A program made the translations under genes and the position numbers. Below are positions 1-9,772 of a DNA stretch of 64,000 bases, piece after piece. This DNA is from Mesorhizobium sp. CA8. Its GTDB lineage: Bacteria; Pseudomonadota; Alphaproteobacteria; Rhizobiales; Rhizobiaceae. Every line of letters begins with the position of its first letter. Position 1 is the stretch's first letter. Location of the stretch: NCBI RefSeq assembly GCF_020164955.1, contig NZ_JAIUHG010000003.1:124001-188000 (forward strand), read 5' to 3'. The notes under the pieces were generated by a model that worked only from the letters and a program-made list of their open reading frames with translations, did not search any database and had not been told where the DNA came from.

Positions 1-1375
1 CCCTGAAAATACGTTCGTCGCCACACTGGGCCACGTTGAAGCGCATGAAGCGGCCGGCGGTGTGCGACAGGCTGAAGGCGTTGCCGGGCGCTAGCACGAC
101 ATTATCCGAAAGCGCATGGCGCGCGACGTCGGCGGCGTCGACGCCGTCGGGCAGGCGGCACCAGAGGAACATGCCGGCCGGCTGGTCGATCCAGGGCACG
201 ATGCCCATCGCCTTCAGCCTGCCGGCGGTCTCGGCCATGGCGCGCGACAGGCGCGTGCGCAACTGCTCGACATGTTTTCGGTAGCTGCCGTCCTTCAGCA
301 GGCTCAGCACCAGCTCCGAGGACAGCCGGGTGCCGCCGAATGTGGTGGCGATCTTGAGATCGGTTAGGCCCTCCATCCAGTCGGCTGGCGCCGCGATGAA
401 ACCGCAGCGCACCGAGGCCGACAGCGTCTTGGAGAAGGAGCCGATCTGGACGACACGCTGCAGGCCGTCGAAGGCCGCGAGTCTTGGGGCAGGGCTGTGT
501 TCGAAGTCGGCGAAGATATCGTCCTCGACGATGGTGAGATCCGCCTGGTCGGCGAGCTTCAGAAGCCGATGCGCGGTGACCGGCGACAGGATCGCGCCGG
601 TCGGGTTGTGGATCCCGGAATTGGTGATGTAGAGGCGCGGCCGGTGCTCGGCGAGCGCCTCGGCGAAAAGCTCGATGTCCGGCCCCGAAGGCGTGTAAGG
701 CACGCCGACAACCTTGGCCTGATGCGCGCGCAACAGCGCATGGAAGTTGAAATAGCAGGGGTCGTCGACCAGGACCGCATCGCCGGGCTCGATCAGGAAG
801 CGGCACAGAAGGTCGATCGCCTGGGTGCCGCAGTCGGTCAGCATGATCTGGTCGGGCGAGACCTCGACGCCATGGTTGGCCATGCGCCTTGCCAGCAATT
901 GGCGCAGTGGCGGCAGGCCGAGCGGCGTGCCGTAATCGGCAAGCGCCACGTCGTCGGCGTGGGCAGTGGTGCGCAGCGCCCGGCGCAAGGCGGCCTGCGG
1001 CATCCAGGACGCCGGCAGCCAGCCGCAGCCGGGTTTCAGCATCTCCTCGCCCGCTTCGAGCGACTGCCGCGAGACCCAGAGCGGGTCGACGGCGCGGTCA
1101 AGCCGAGGGCCGATCTCGGCCAGCGACAATGGCGCAAGCTGGCCGGCGGCGTAGAAGCCGGAGCCAGGCCGCGAACGGATCGTGCCTTCCGCCGCAAGGC
1201 GCTCATAGGCTTCGACCACGGTCGATTTTGAAACCTGCATGGATTTGGCCATGGCTCGGATCGAGGGCAGGCGGGCTCCGGGCGTCAGCGTGCGCGCCGC
1301 GATCCGCTGGCGGATTGCCGCCATGACGGTTTCGACAAGCGTGGCGCCACTGGCGTTTGGGCCCGCTATGTCCAT
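1..1375 (-). CDS. MocR/PdxR-type GntR regulator with aminotransferase domain (partial)
   Basis: Reading the minus strand from an ATG at 1375 gives an uninterrupted frame of about 458 residues that leaves the window at base 1, so the C-terminus is missing. Residues about 10-75 form a GntR winged helix. The rest is a fold-type I aminotransferase domain in which the motif SFSKTL places the PLP-binding lysine near residue 316, and NPTG is visible near 257. MocR regulators use PLP as an effector and usually control a divergent neighbour, here the EamA transporter. The effector and target are inferred from position only. Confidence 0.9.
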   Translation of the reverse strand, partial: MDIAGPNASGATLVETVMAAIRQRIAARTLTPGARLPSIRAMAKSMQVSKSTVVEAYERLAAEGTIRSRPGSGFYAAGQLAPLSLAEIGPRLDRAVDPLWVSRQSLEAGEEMLKPGCGWLPASWMPQAALRRALRTTAHADDVALADYGTPLGLPPLRQLLARRMANHGVEVSPDQIMLTDCGTQAIDLLCRFLIEPGDAVLVDDPCYFNFHALLRAHQAKVVGVPYTPSGPDIELFAEALAEHRPRLYITNSGIHNPTGAILSPVTAHRLLKLADQADLTIVEDDIFADFEHSPAPRLAAFDGLQRVVQIGSFSKTLSASVRCGFIAAPADWMEGLTDLKIATTFGGTRLSSELVLSLLKDGSYRKHVEQLRTRLSRAMAETAGRLKAMGIVPWIDQPAGMFLWCRLPDGVDAADVARHALSDNVVLAPGNAFSLSHTAGRFMRFNVAQCGDERIFR

Positions 1376-1397
1376 CTGTACTTCCCCGTGCACCATT

Positions 1398-1425
1398 ACA
1401 GTTCTGTCGAATTGTACCGCATTGT
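1398..1425. promoter_or_regulatory. Candidate MocR operator between divergent genes
   Basis: The 102 bases between the MocR start (1375) and the EamA start (1478) hold a short inverted repeat, ACAG/CTGT at 1398-1401 and 1404-1407. They also hold a direct repeat of ATTGT at 1411 and 1421, one helical turn apart. Some MocR regulators bind direct repeats between divergent genes. These motifs are short and could be chance. Confidence 0.25.
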
Positions 1426-1477
1426 CTCTGGTGATGCCATGGTCTGCCCCGGTACGGAAGCACAAACGGAGCGGGTG

Positions 1478-2341
1478 ATGGAAAAGAGTTTTGACGGCTG
1501 GCTCAGCGGCTTCATCGGTGTGCTGATCTTCAGCGGGTCGCTGCCGGCGACGCGGGTGGCGGTGATGGATTTCGATCCGACCTTCCTGACGGCGGCCAGG
1601 GCGGCGATCGCCGGCCTGCTCGGCATCGCGATGCTGCTGCTGTTTCGCGAGAAGCGTCCGGAGCGCGGCGACTTGATCTCGCTCGTCGTCGTTGCGCTGG
1701 GCGTCGTGGTCGGCTTCCCGTCGCTGACGGCGCTGGCGCTGAAACATGTCACCTCGGCGCATTCCATCATCTTCGTCGGCCTGCTGCCGCTGGCCACTGC
1801 GATCTTCGGCGTGCTGCGCGGCGGCGACCGTCCGCGCCCGGCCTTCTGGCTGTTCTCGTGCCTAGGAAGCGCTTTGGTCGCGGGGTTCGCCCTGGCGCAA
1901 GGCGTGACCGCGTCGCCGGTCGGCGACGGCCTGATGCTCGGCGCCATCATCGTCTGCGGGCTGGGCTACGCCGAAGGAGCCAAGCTGTCGCGCAAGCTCG
2001 GCGGCTGGCAGGTGATCTGCTGGGCCTTAGCGCTGTCGCTGCCGGTCATGCTGGCGTTGAGCTTCGCGACGCTGCCGCCATCTTTCGCCGCCATCGGTTC
2101 GAGCGCGTGGATCGGCCTCGCCTATGTCTCGCTGTTCAGCATGCTGATCGGCTTCGTCTTCTGGTACCGCGGCCTCGCGCAAGGCGGCATCGCCGCCGTC
2201 GGGCAGCTGCAGCTGCTGCAGCCCTTCTTCGGCCTGGCGCTGGCGGCGAGCCTGTTGCACGAGCAGGTCAGCCCGATGATGGTAGTCGTCACGCTGGGTG
2301 TCGTGGCCTGCGTGTTCGGGGCGAAGAAGTTCGCGCGGTAG
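1478..2341 (+). CDS. EamA/DMT-family transporter
   Basis: This 287-residue hydrophobic protein has about ten membrane segments arranged as two EamA halves, as in the drug/metabolite transporter superfamily. The ATG at 1478 is chosen because a GGAG ribosome site lies a few bases upstream. A longer frame from a GTG at 1388 would add an unlikely polar N-terminus covering the regulatory region. Members export amino acids, metabolites or drugs across the inner membrane. The substrate here is unknown, but the divergent MocR gene suggests an amino acid or vitamin B6-related compound. Confidence 0.85.
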   Translation: MEKSFDGWLSGFIGVLIFSGSLPATRVAVMDFDPTFLTAARAAIAGLLGIAMLLLFREKRPERGDLISLVVVALGVVVGFPSLTALALKHVTSAHSIIFVGLLPLATAIFGVLRGGDRPRPAFWLFSCLGSALVAGFALAQGVTASPVGDGLMLGAIIVCGLGYAEGAKLSRKLGGWQVICWALALSLPVMLALSFATLPPSFAAIGSSAWIGLAYVSLFSMLIGFVFWYRGLAQGGIAAVGQLQLLQPFFGLALAASLLHEQVSPMMVVVTLGVVACVFGAKKFAR

Positions 2342-2363
2342 GCGCCTACTGATTTGTTTTGAC

Positions 2364-2407
2364 GCAATTCCAGATGGAAAACCGTTTCACGCTTGTCCTG
2401 GAATTGC
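2364..2407. repeat. Intergenic palindromic element, copy A
   Basis: A perfect 10-base inverted repeat (GCAATTCCAG at 2364-2373, CTGGAATTGC at 2398-2407) encloses a core reading AAAACCGTTTCACGCTTGTC. The core aligns with four other intergenic elements in this window. The copy fills the gap between the convergent EamA and dehydrogenase genes and touches the dehydrogenase stop codon, so it may also act as a bidirectional hairpin. Confidence 0.65.
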
Positions 2408-3448
<1,041 letters not shown>

Positions 3449-3638
3449 AGGCGACTCCACGTTTGTCCGAGAGCGACGATAGCCGATTCCACGGAAAGCC
3501 GACCGGAAATCGATTCTGCCAGCAATGGCGGACAGATCAATTATTCCGGTTGCTGGCTTCTGGGCAGCGACGCTAAGAGTTGGACACTAGATCAGGATGA
3601 CGTTTCGTTGAACCGCCATCCCGATCTAACCTTTGTGG

Positions 3639-3683
3639 GAGCATGATCTTCTCCGAAAACCGGTTCCCACTTTCGGGATGCTC
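3639..3683. repeat. Intergenic palindromic element, copy B
   Basis: Short arms GAGCAT (3639-3644) and ATGCTC (3678-3683) enclose the core CCGAAAACCGGTTCCCACTT. This is the same family as the elements at 2364, 49232, 51021 and 60359. It abuts the stop codon of the DUF4262 gene. The rest of the gap from 3449 shows no gene. Confidence 0.65.
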
Positions 3684-4156
3684 TAGTGAGGCGGGGTATC
3701 AAGCAGCGGCTGCCGTTCGCGAAACCAGTCATCGGCTTCGGCATCCCAGGGCCAAACACCGGAAGTTGTCGGAAAAATAAGCTGCACAATCCGGAAATCG
3801 GGCCCGTCATAAAACCATATGTCCCAGCCGAAATATTCTGGGTAGTGATCGGGATGGACTGCACCGAACTGACAGTCGAAGCCACCGCCCAGGAAACCCG
3901 ACGCCCGCTCACCGACGCTGAACCTCTCGCCGTTGCGCAAGCGTCGGCAATATTCGTTGATGATGTTCAGCGAAAGCTCCTGCTTGAGCCCGATGACGAC
4001 CAATTCAGGGACGCCAAAATTGTGCTCGATCCCGACCGAGTAAGCGACGGGCGGATGCTCGTCCTCCTCCAGCACATAGAGGATGTGACAGCCGTACTCT
4101 TCGATGTCGGCGAGCGTCTTTGCCTCGTCGGCATCCCTGGCTTCTCTATTCGGCAT
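3683..4156 (-). CDS. DUF4262 domain-containing protein
   Basis: This cytosolic protein of 157 residues, starting MPNREARD, matches the DUF4262 pattern. It has an N-terminal segment DIEEYGCHILYVLEED, then PPVAYSVGIEHNFGVPELVVIG, and a tryptophan-rich C-terminus. The function of this family is unknown. Its start lies just inside the end of the upstream isomerase gene (overlap of about 11 bases), so the two are probably co-transcribed. Confidence 0.8.
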   Translation of the reverse strand: MPNREARDADEAKTLADIEEYGCHILYVLEEDEHPPVAYSVGIEHNFGVPELVVIGLKQELSLNIINEYCRRLRNGERFSVGERASGFLGGGFDCQFGAVHPDHYPEYFGWDIWFYDGPDFRIVQLIFPTTSGVWPWDAEADDWFRERQPLLDTPPH

Positions 4157-4796
4157 CGATCTGGTTCTGCGGCGCAGCCTTCTGGAACGCCGGCAGCGCC
4201 ATGCAGGCGGCGTTGATGCGCGCAATCACCGGGTAGGGCGCCATGTCGACGCCGAAGCGGGCATTGTTGGTGACCTGGGCGGCGAGGCAGATGTCGGCAA
4301 GGCCCGGCACATCACCGTGGCAGAAGGTGCCGGTCTCAGGCGACGAAGCCAGAATCTTCTCAAGCGGCTGGAAACCTTCGTTCACCCAGTGCCGGAACCA
4401 GTTGACGACGTCCTCGTCGCCGGCGCCGAACAAACTGCGCAGCGAGGTCAGCACGCGCAGATTGTTCACTGGATGGATGTCGCAAGCGATCATTTGCGCC
4501 AGCATCCGCACTCGTGCCCGACCCAGCGCATCCTTCGGCAGCAGCGGCGGCTCAGGCTGGATGTCGTCGAGATATTCGATGATCGCCAGCGACTGGGTCA
4601 AAAGCGTGCCGTCGTCCAGAATCAGCGCCGGCACCAGCCCTTGCGGGTTGACGGCGAGATAGGCGGGCTCGAGATGCTCGCCATGGCGCAGATGATGCGG
4701 CACATAGGTGTAGTCCAGCCCCTTGATCGCCAGGGCGATCCGCACCCGGTAGGAGGTGGAGGAGCGGTAGTAATTGTGGAGGACGAGATCGCTCAT
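4146..4796 (-). CDS. maiA: Zeta-class glutathione transferase: maleylacetoacetate/maleylpyruvate isomerase
   Basis: The 216-residue protein starts MSDLVLHNYYRSSTSYRVRI, with the SSxSxRVRIAL motif that binds glutathione in zeta-class transferases, followed by a thioredoxin-like N-domain and a helical C-domain. It should isomerise maleylacetoacetate or maleylpyruvate to the fumaryl form. Its ATG overlaps the stop of the upstream hydrolase gene (4793-4796), so the two are translationally coupled. The neighbouring short hydrolase makes the maleylpyruvate (gentisate) role at least as likely as tyrosine breakdown. Confidence 0.8.
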   Translation of the reverse strand: MSDLVLHNYYRSSTSYRVRIALAIKGLDYTYVPHHLRHGEHLEPAYLAVNPQGLVPALILDDGTLLTQSLAIIEYLDDIQPEPPLLPKDALGRARVRMLAQMIACDIHPVNNLRVLTSLRSLFGAGDEDVVNWFRHWVNEGFQPLEKILASSPETGTFCHGDVPGLADICLAAQVTNNARFGVDMAPYPVIARINAACMALPAFQKAAPQNQIDAE

Positions 4797-5491
4797 CGCC
4801 TCGGCTGCCCGATGCTCACCGCGATCTCGCCGATACCGTCGACGCCGCCGGTGAGCCTGTCGCCGGCCTGGACCGCACCGACTCCGGCCGGCGTGCCGGT
4901 GAAGATCAGGTCGCCGGGTTGCAGCTCGACCGCCTCGCTGCAGATAGCGAGGATGTCGGCGATCGGCCAGATCAGCTCGGCAAGGTCGCCATCCTGCTTC
5001 ACCGCGCCGTTGACGGCAAGCCAGATGCGGCCTTTTTCCGGATGCCCCGATTTCGCGGCCGGAACGAGCGGTCCGCAAGGCGCGGATTGGTCGAACGCCT
5101 TCGACCAATCCCAGGGACGGGCAGCTTTCTTGGCCTGTTCCTGCAGGTCGCGGCGGGTCAGGTCGACGCCGACGCCATAGCCCCAGATATGGGCGAGCGC
5201 ATCGGCGCGCGGAATGCGGAAGCCGGCCTTGCCGATGGCAACGACCAGCTCGATCTCGTGATGCAGGTTCGAAGTCAGCGGCGGGTAGGGGATCTCGGCG
5301 CCGCTGTCGACCACCGCGTCGGCCGGCTTGGTGAAGAAGAAAGGCGGGTCGCGCTCGTCATTGCCGAGTTCGCGCGCATGCGCGGCGTAATTGCGGCCGA
5401 CGCAGAAGATGCGGCGCACGGCAAACCGCTCCACCGAGCCTGCGACGGCAACCGAGGCAGTGGCCGGCGGCGGAAGGACGAATTCGGGCAT
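4793..5491 (-). CDS. Fumarylacetoacetate hydrolase-fold protein (fumarylpyruvate hydrolase-like)
   Basis: The start MPEFVLPP at 5491 gives 232 residues, the length of short YcgM/NagK-type members and much shorter than the roughly 420-residue FahA of tyrosine breakdown. Metal ligands are visible: Glu79 and Glu81 in HHEIELVVAIG and Asp110 in GVDLTRRDLQ. GDLIFTGTPAGVG closes the active site. It should hydrolyse a fumaryl-pyruvate-type product made by the coupled isomerase. No ring-cleaving dioxygenase is present in the window. Confidence 0.82.
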   Translation of the reverse strand: MPEFVLPPPATASVAVAGSVERFAVRRIFCVGRNYAAHARELGNDERDPPFFFTKPADAVVDSGAEIPYPPLTSNLHHEIELVVAIGKAGFRIPRADALAHIWGYGVGVDLTRRDLQEQAKKAARPWDWSKAFDQSAPCGPLVPAAKSGHPEKGRIWLAVNGAVKQDGDLAELIWPIADILAICSEAVELQPGDLIFTGTPAGVGAVQAGDRLTGGVDGIGEIAVSIGQPRR

Positions 5492-5698
5492 GAGTTTTCT
5501 CTGCGTTGGCATTAGTTGTGTCACCTTCCGCCGATTTTGACGGACGGGCAAGACTGAGGACGATCGCGCATATTGGTCCTGTCGTTTCAACGACAATGCG
5601 CTGTACCATTGGGCGTATACTATTTGCCAATAATCTGGCCATGGTCATGGGACTATCCTGTGCCGGCTGGAAACCGAACCGATGCCTGAACCCACGCA

Positions 5699-6382
5699 AT
5701 GACCTCCGTCAGCGATCGCGCCCGCTTCCTGATCATCGACGACCACCCGCTGTTTCGCGAGGCGCTGCACAGCGCTGTGCAGATGGCCTATCCGGATGTC
5801 GACACGGTCGAGGCGCGCTCGATCGCGGAAGCGATCGAGCTTCTTGCCGACGCCAAGCCGTTCGATCTCGCGCTGCTCGATTTGAGCATGCCCGACGTGC
5901 ATGGCTTCGAGGGGCTGTTGCAGCTGAGGACCCGCTACCCGCGGCTGCCGGTGGTGATCGTGTCGGGCTATGAGGAGCCGAAGATCATCTCCGAGGCGTT
6001 GTCCTACGGCGCCGCCGGCTTCATCCCGAAATCGGCCCGCAAGAGCGATCTTGCCGCGGCCATCCGCTCGGTGATGGATGGCGCGGTCTATGTGCCGGAA
6101 AATTACGAAGGCCAGCCCCCGGACCCCGACAGCACCGACCGTGCCGACATGGTGCAACGCCTGGCCAGGCTGACGCCGCAGCAACTGAGGGTGCTGCAGA
6201 TGCTGCGCCAGGGCATGCTCAACAAGCAGATCGCCTATGAGCTGCAGGTGGGTGAGACCACTGTGAAAGCGCATGTCTCGGAGATCCTGCGCAAGCTCAA
6301 TGTGTATAGCCGCACGCAAGCGGTGATCGAGGTCTCGAAGCTGGATAATGCGGAGTTGTTCAGAGACCAGGCGGGATTTTGA
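5699..6382 (+). CDS. LuxR/NarL-family response regulator
   Basis: The 227-residue protein has a receiver domain (residues about 8-125: acidic pair Asp14-Asp15, phospho-acceptor Asp61 in LLDLSMP, and a lysine in FIPKSA). A C-terminal LuxR helix-turn-helix follows (about 160-220, LTPQQLRVLQMLRQGMLNKQIA). It should bind DNA when phosphorylated. It ends 10 bases before the end of the convergent hybrid histidine kinase gene, the most likely phosphodonor. Confidence 0.9.
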   Translation: MTSVSDRARFLIIDDHPLFREALHSAVQMAYPDVDTVEARSIAEAIELLADAKPFDLALLDLSMPDVHGFEGLLQLRTRYPRLPVVIVSGYEEPKIISEALSYGAAGFIPKSARKSDLAAAIRSVMDGAVYVPENYEGQPPDPDSTDRADMVQRLARLTPQQLRVLQMLRQGMLNKQIAYELQVGETTVKAHVSEILRKLNVYSRTQAVIEVSKLDNAELFRDQAGF

Positions 6383-6392
6383 GGCGGTATTT

Positions 6393-7730
6393 CTAAGCCA
6401 GCAAATGCGCCAGCAGCGCCCGCAATTGCGCCGGCTTCAGCGGCTTGCGCATCAACTCTATGCCGGCAGCGCGGGCGGCCTTGGCGACGAACTCGGAGCC
6501 GTCGGCGGTGACGATCAGCGCCGGTACGGTGCGGCCGAGATAGTCGCGCACTTCGGCTATCGTTGACGTGCCGAGATCGCCGCCGTCGAGATGCTGGTCG
6601 GCGATGACGATGTCGGGCACCCAGGCAGTGTCGCCGAGCAGATCGAGCGCATCGTCGGTCGAGGTGGCGGCGCGTACCTGGCAGTGCCAGCGCTCCAGCA
6701 GCGAGGTCATGGCGGCGAGCACATCGGCGTCGTTCTCGACAAGCAGCACCTTGGTGCCGAACAGGCCGTAGCCGCGCGGGCGATCCATGTCGGCGCTGGT
6801 CGTCGCCGGTTCGGCCGGCGCCATGCCGACCGGTACGTCGATGTGGAAGATGGTGCCGCGTCCCACCTTCGAGGAAAAGGTTACCGGGTGGCCGAGCGCG
6901 GCCGCCATGCGGCGCACGATGGCGAGGCCGAGACCAAGCCCGCCGGCAAGTCCGGCATCGGCAAGCGTCGCGGTGCCGCGGTGGAATTCCTCGAACACCG
7001 CTTCGCGCTGGTCCTCGGGGATGCCGCAGCCGGTATCGGCGACGTCGATGCGGATGGTGTCGCCGCGATGCCTTGTGCCGACCAGCACGCCGCCGGAGCG
7101 GGTATAACGGAGCGCGTTGCAAAGGATGTTCTGCAGGATACGCCTGAGCAGTGTGCGGTCGGAGCGCACGACGACATTGACCGGGCGGAATTTCAGCGAC
7201 AGGCCTTTCTTTTCCGCTTCGGGAAGGAAGTCCGACCGCAGTGAGGAAAACAGCGCCTCTAGGCTGACATCGCCTATTTCGGGCTGCACTACGCCGGCGT
7301 CGAGCTTGGAGATGTCGAGCAGCGTGCGCAACAGGTCTTCCATCGTCTCCAGCGAGCGCTCGACCTGGCGCACCAGCTTCCTGCCTTCGTCGCTGGTCTG
7401 GACCTCGGTCAACGCCGAGACCGACAGATGCGCAGCGTTCAGCGGCTGCAGCACGTCGTGGCTGGCGGCGGCGAGAAATCTGGTCTTGGAGAGGTTTGCG
7501 AGTTCCGCGTTCTCCTTCGCCGCGCTGAGGTCGATGTTCGACTGCTCGAGCCGGCGCAGCGTGGCGTGCAATTCCTCGGTGCGGTTGCGCACCCGGTTTT
7601 CCAGCGAAATCGCGGTTTGGAACAGCGAGAAGGCATTGCCCTGCTGGTCCATCGAGCGCTCGACGCGGCTGACCAGGGCCGCGTTGATCTTCTTCAGCCT
7701 TTCGAGGTCGTCGATGTCGCGAAGCGGCAT
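6393..7730 (-). CDS. Soluble hybrid sensor histidine kinase, NahK-like
   Basis: There are 445 residues and no membrane segment. An N-terminal coiled coil (about 40-85) is followed by a HisKA domain with His91 in ASHDVLQPLNAA, a HATPase domain (N-box LQNILCNALRYT near 200, G1 box DTGCGIP near 232, GGLGLGLAI near 263), and a C-terminal receiver with acceptor Asp378 in IADQHLDGG. Lacking its own sensor domain, it probably takes input from the FIST protein encoded 6 bases upstream. The arrangement matches the NosP/NahK pair of pseudomonads. Receiver-bearing kinases of this type phosphorylate a separate regulator or an Hpt protein. Confidence 0.88.
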   Translation of the reverse strand: MPLRDIDDLERLKKINAALVSRVERSMDQQGNAFSLFQTAISLENRVRNRTEELHATLRRLEQSNIDLSAAKENAELANLSKTRFLAAASHDVLQPLNAAHLSVSALTEVQTSDEGRKLVRQVERSLETMEDLLRTLLDISKLDAGVVQPEIGDVSLEALFSSLRSDFLPEAEKKGLSLKFRPVNVVVRSDRTLLRRILQNILCNALRYTRSGGVLVGTRHRGDTIRIDVADTGCGIPEDQREAVFEEFHRGTATLADAGLAGGLGLGLAIVRRMAAALGHPVTFSSKVGRGTIFHIDVPVGMAPAEPATTSADMDRPRGYGLFGTKVLLVENDADVLAAMTSLLERWHCQVRAATSTDDALDLLGDTAWVPDIVIADQHLDGGDLGTSTIAEVRDYLGRTVPALIVTADGSEFVAKAARAAGIELMRKPLKPAQLRALLAHLLA

Positions 7731-7736
7731 CGGCGC

Positions 7737-8930
7737 TCACTCGGCTGCCTGGCGCTCGCCGAAGGCGATGCCGGTGAAAGTCTGGTTGAGGTGCATCGAG
7801 CGATACTGCTCGCCATAGGTGCCGAAGCCGATCACCTTATTGGTCCGATAGAGCTCGGAGATGTCACGGAAGACCTGGCGATTGCGCGCGTCGAGCCGGC
7901 GCAGCACGCAGTCGAAGCCGAGGATCATGTCGATGCCGCCCAGCCTGTGCTCGACATCCTGGAGAGCGGTGCGCGTCGCTTCCACCATGTTCTTCGGCTG
8001 TGCGATCGAAAGCACCACGCCGTCGTCGATGGCGCAGAAGAATGACAGCGAGCCGTCGGGATGCATGCGCTGGATCGAGCGGCAATAATATTCGCCGCCG
8101 ACCTTCACCACGACTGGGTGCGAGGCAAAGCTCAGCGGCGTCAGCGTCCGCGGCACGATGCCGACGGAGGCGGCATATTCTTCCGCCGCGTTGGTGGCGT
8201 TGAATTCGCGCACGATGCGATGATCGGGGTCGGACGCCGTTACCACCAGCTTCTCGTCGGTCGGGATGAAATTGTCGGTCTTGAAGACGTGGAAAGGAAT
8301 CTCTGTCGCGACCAGAACGATGATGGCGCTGTCGGAAGCGACCTTGCCGTTGGAGATCAAGCTGGTCGTCTCGAATTTCAGGTCGTCGCCCGCCGAGCCG
8401 CCGATCAGCGGGATGTCGTCCAACCCCCAGTGGATGGCCGAGGTCACCGCTTCCTCGGCATAGGAAAGCCCGTCGATGAAGCAGAGGGCGAAGACGCTCT
8501 TCGTCCGCTCCCGGCCGGCGCGGCCGCGCAGCAGGCGCCTGAGCTCCACGACCTCGCCGGTGATCCCGTCCATGCCGGAGGTGGAGAGGTTCTCGATCAT
8601 GGTGCTGACGGTCGAAAACGACGCCGACGGCAAAAGCAGGGCAAGGGCATGCCCTTCCTCCAATCCCTGCGGCGTGATTTCGCCGGCGGTCGAGCAGCCG
8701 GCATAGGCGAGCGACGGCGCATGGACCTTCAGCGCTTGCGCCAGCCCCGCCGCGTCGACCAGGCTTTGGGAGAAGAACAGAAGCGCAAAGCCGGCATCGA
8801 TGGTCGCCGCTTCGGCCGCGATGGCCCGGGCAAAGGCATTTGGGTCCGGCTCATCCGTGGTGAGCGCTGAAAGGCCCGATGCATAGCGTGTGCTCGAACT
8901 GGCCAGCTGCCTTCTCCGCAATTCCCCCAA
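7737..8930 (-). CDS. FIST-domain sensor protein, NosP-like
   Basis: The protein of about 397 residues has FIST_N (CSTAGEI near residue 80, IGGSAGDD near 180) and FIST_C (GFGTYGEQ and NQTFTG near the end). FIST proteins sense small ligands, and the NosP group binds NO through haem and controls a partner kinase. That ligand is inference here. The best start is a TTG at 8930: an in-frame stop lies 24 bases upstream and no ATG is available, so the exact start is uncertain. It forms an operon with the kinase gene downstream. Confidence 0.85.
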   Translation of the reverse strand: MGELRRRQLASSSTRYASGLSALTTDEPDPNAFARAIAAEAATIDAGFALLFFSQSLVDAAGLAQALKVHAPSLAYAGCSTAGEITPQGLEEGHALALLLPSASFSTVSTMIENLSTSGMDGITGEVVELRRLLRGRAGRERTKSVFALCFIDGLSYAEEAVTSAIHWGLDDIPLIGGSAGDDLKFETTSLISNGKVASDSAIIVLVATEIPFHVFKTDNFIPTDEKLVVTASDPDHRIVREFNATNAAEEYAASVGIVPRTLTPLSFASHPVVVKVGGEYYCRSIQRMHPDGSLSFFCAIDDGVVLSIAQPKNMVEATRTALQDVEHRLGGIDMILGFDCVLRRLDARNRQVFRDISELYRTNKVIGFGTYGEQYRSMHLNQTFTGIAFGERQAAE

Positions 8931-9167
8931 CGCTGGCTTCTGCGTGTCTTATGTCGGGCACGCGCGCGTCGAAGGCATCTTTGCCTTCAATCCCGGTTTT
9001 GGCAATGGGCCGGTCGCTGGGCGCGTGGTGCTTTTGCTATGACCGAAAGTACAATGCAACCGGCGCTGGCAGCGCTGTTTTGCGCATTGTACGGTGCGCA
9101 ACAACGCACTGCCGAAGCACAAGCACGGCATTCGGCAATGACCAAGGTTGATACCCAGGGAGGTTGC

Positions 9168-9668
9168 ATGTCGGACGTGTCGTTGACTGTGAACGGGAGG
9201 CGGGTCAGCGGGAGCGCCGAGGACCGAACATTGCTGGTGCATTTCCTGCGAGAGCATCTGGGCCTCACCGGAACGCACGTTGGGTGCGATACATCGCAAT
9301 GCGGCGCCTGCGTCGTGCATGTCGACGGCAGGGCGGTGAAGTCCTGCACGATGCTCGCCGCGCAGGCCTCGGGCTCGACCGTCGTCACCATCGAGGGACT
9401 GTCGGATGGCGCAGAGCTGCATCCGGTGCAGGCCGCGTTCAAGGAGTATCACGGGCTGCAATGCGGCTTCTGCACGCCGGGTATGATCATGACGGCGACC
9501 GACATGATCGCGCGTCACCCGCAAGGGCTCGACGAGGCGACGGTGCGTGCCGAGCTCGATGGCAACATCTGCCGCTGCACGGGTTACCACAACATCGTGA
9601 AGGCGATCCTCGCCGCATCGGAGACGATGGCGAAGGGCGCCAAGGGCAAGGCGAAGCAGGCAGCTTAA
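9168..9668 (+). CDS. coxS: Molybdenum hydroxylase small subunit, two [2Fe-2S] clusters (CoxS-like)
   Basis: The protein has 166 residues. Cys40, Cys45, Cys48 and Cys60 form the plant-type ferredoxin cluster, and Cys99, Cys102, Cys135 and Cys137 (CGFCTPG, CRCTGY) form the second cluster. It passes electrons between the molybdenum site and FAD. The ATG at 9168 has a strong AGGGAGG site just upstream; longer in-frame starts would add an unrelated leader. It is the first gene of a three-gene operon, in the order S-L-M. Confidence 0.93.
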   Translation: MSDVSLTVNGRRVSGSAEDRTLLVHFLREHLGLTGTHVGCDTSQCGACVVHVDGRAVKSCTMLAAQASGSTVVTIEGLSDGAELHPVQAAFKEYHGLQCGFCTPGMIMTATDMIARHPQGLDEATVRAELDGNICRCTGYHNIVKAILAASETMAKGAKGKAKQAA

Positions 9669-9675
9669 GGGCATA

Positions 9676-9750
9676 GGGAGTAGGGCAGTAAGGGAGTAAG
9701 CGACCGGCTCCTCATTCCCTATTCCCATACACCCCTACTGCCCTACTCCC
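9676..9750 (+). promoter_or_regulatory. Long intercistronic hairpin between coxS and coxL
   Basis: A perfect 15-base inverted repeat (GGGAGTAGGGCAGTA at 9676-9690 and its complement at 9736-9750) flanks a 45-base loop. Within the loop, AGGGAGT and ATTCCCT can extend the pairing with one G-U pair. It lies just before the coxL ribosome site (CGGAGGAA). It could stabilise or process the operon mRNA, or act as an attenuator. No T-run follows, so it is not a normal terminator. Confidence 0.6.
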
Positions 9751-9772
9751 CTAAAATTCCGGAGGAATTCCT

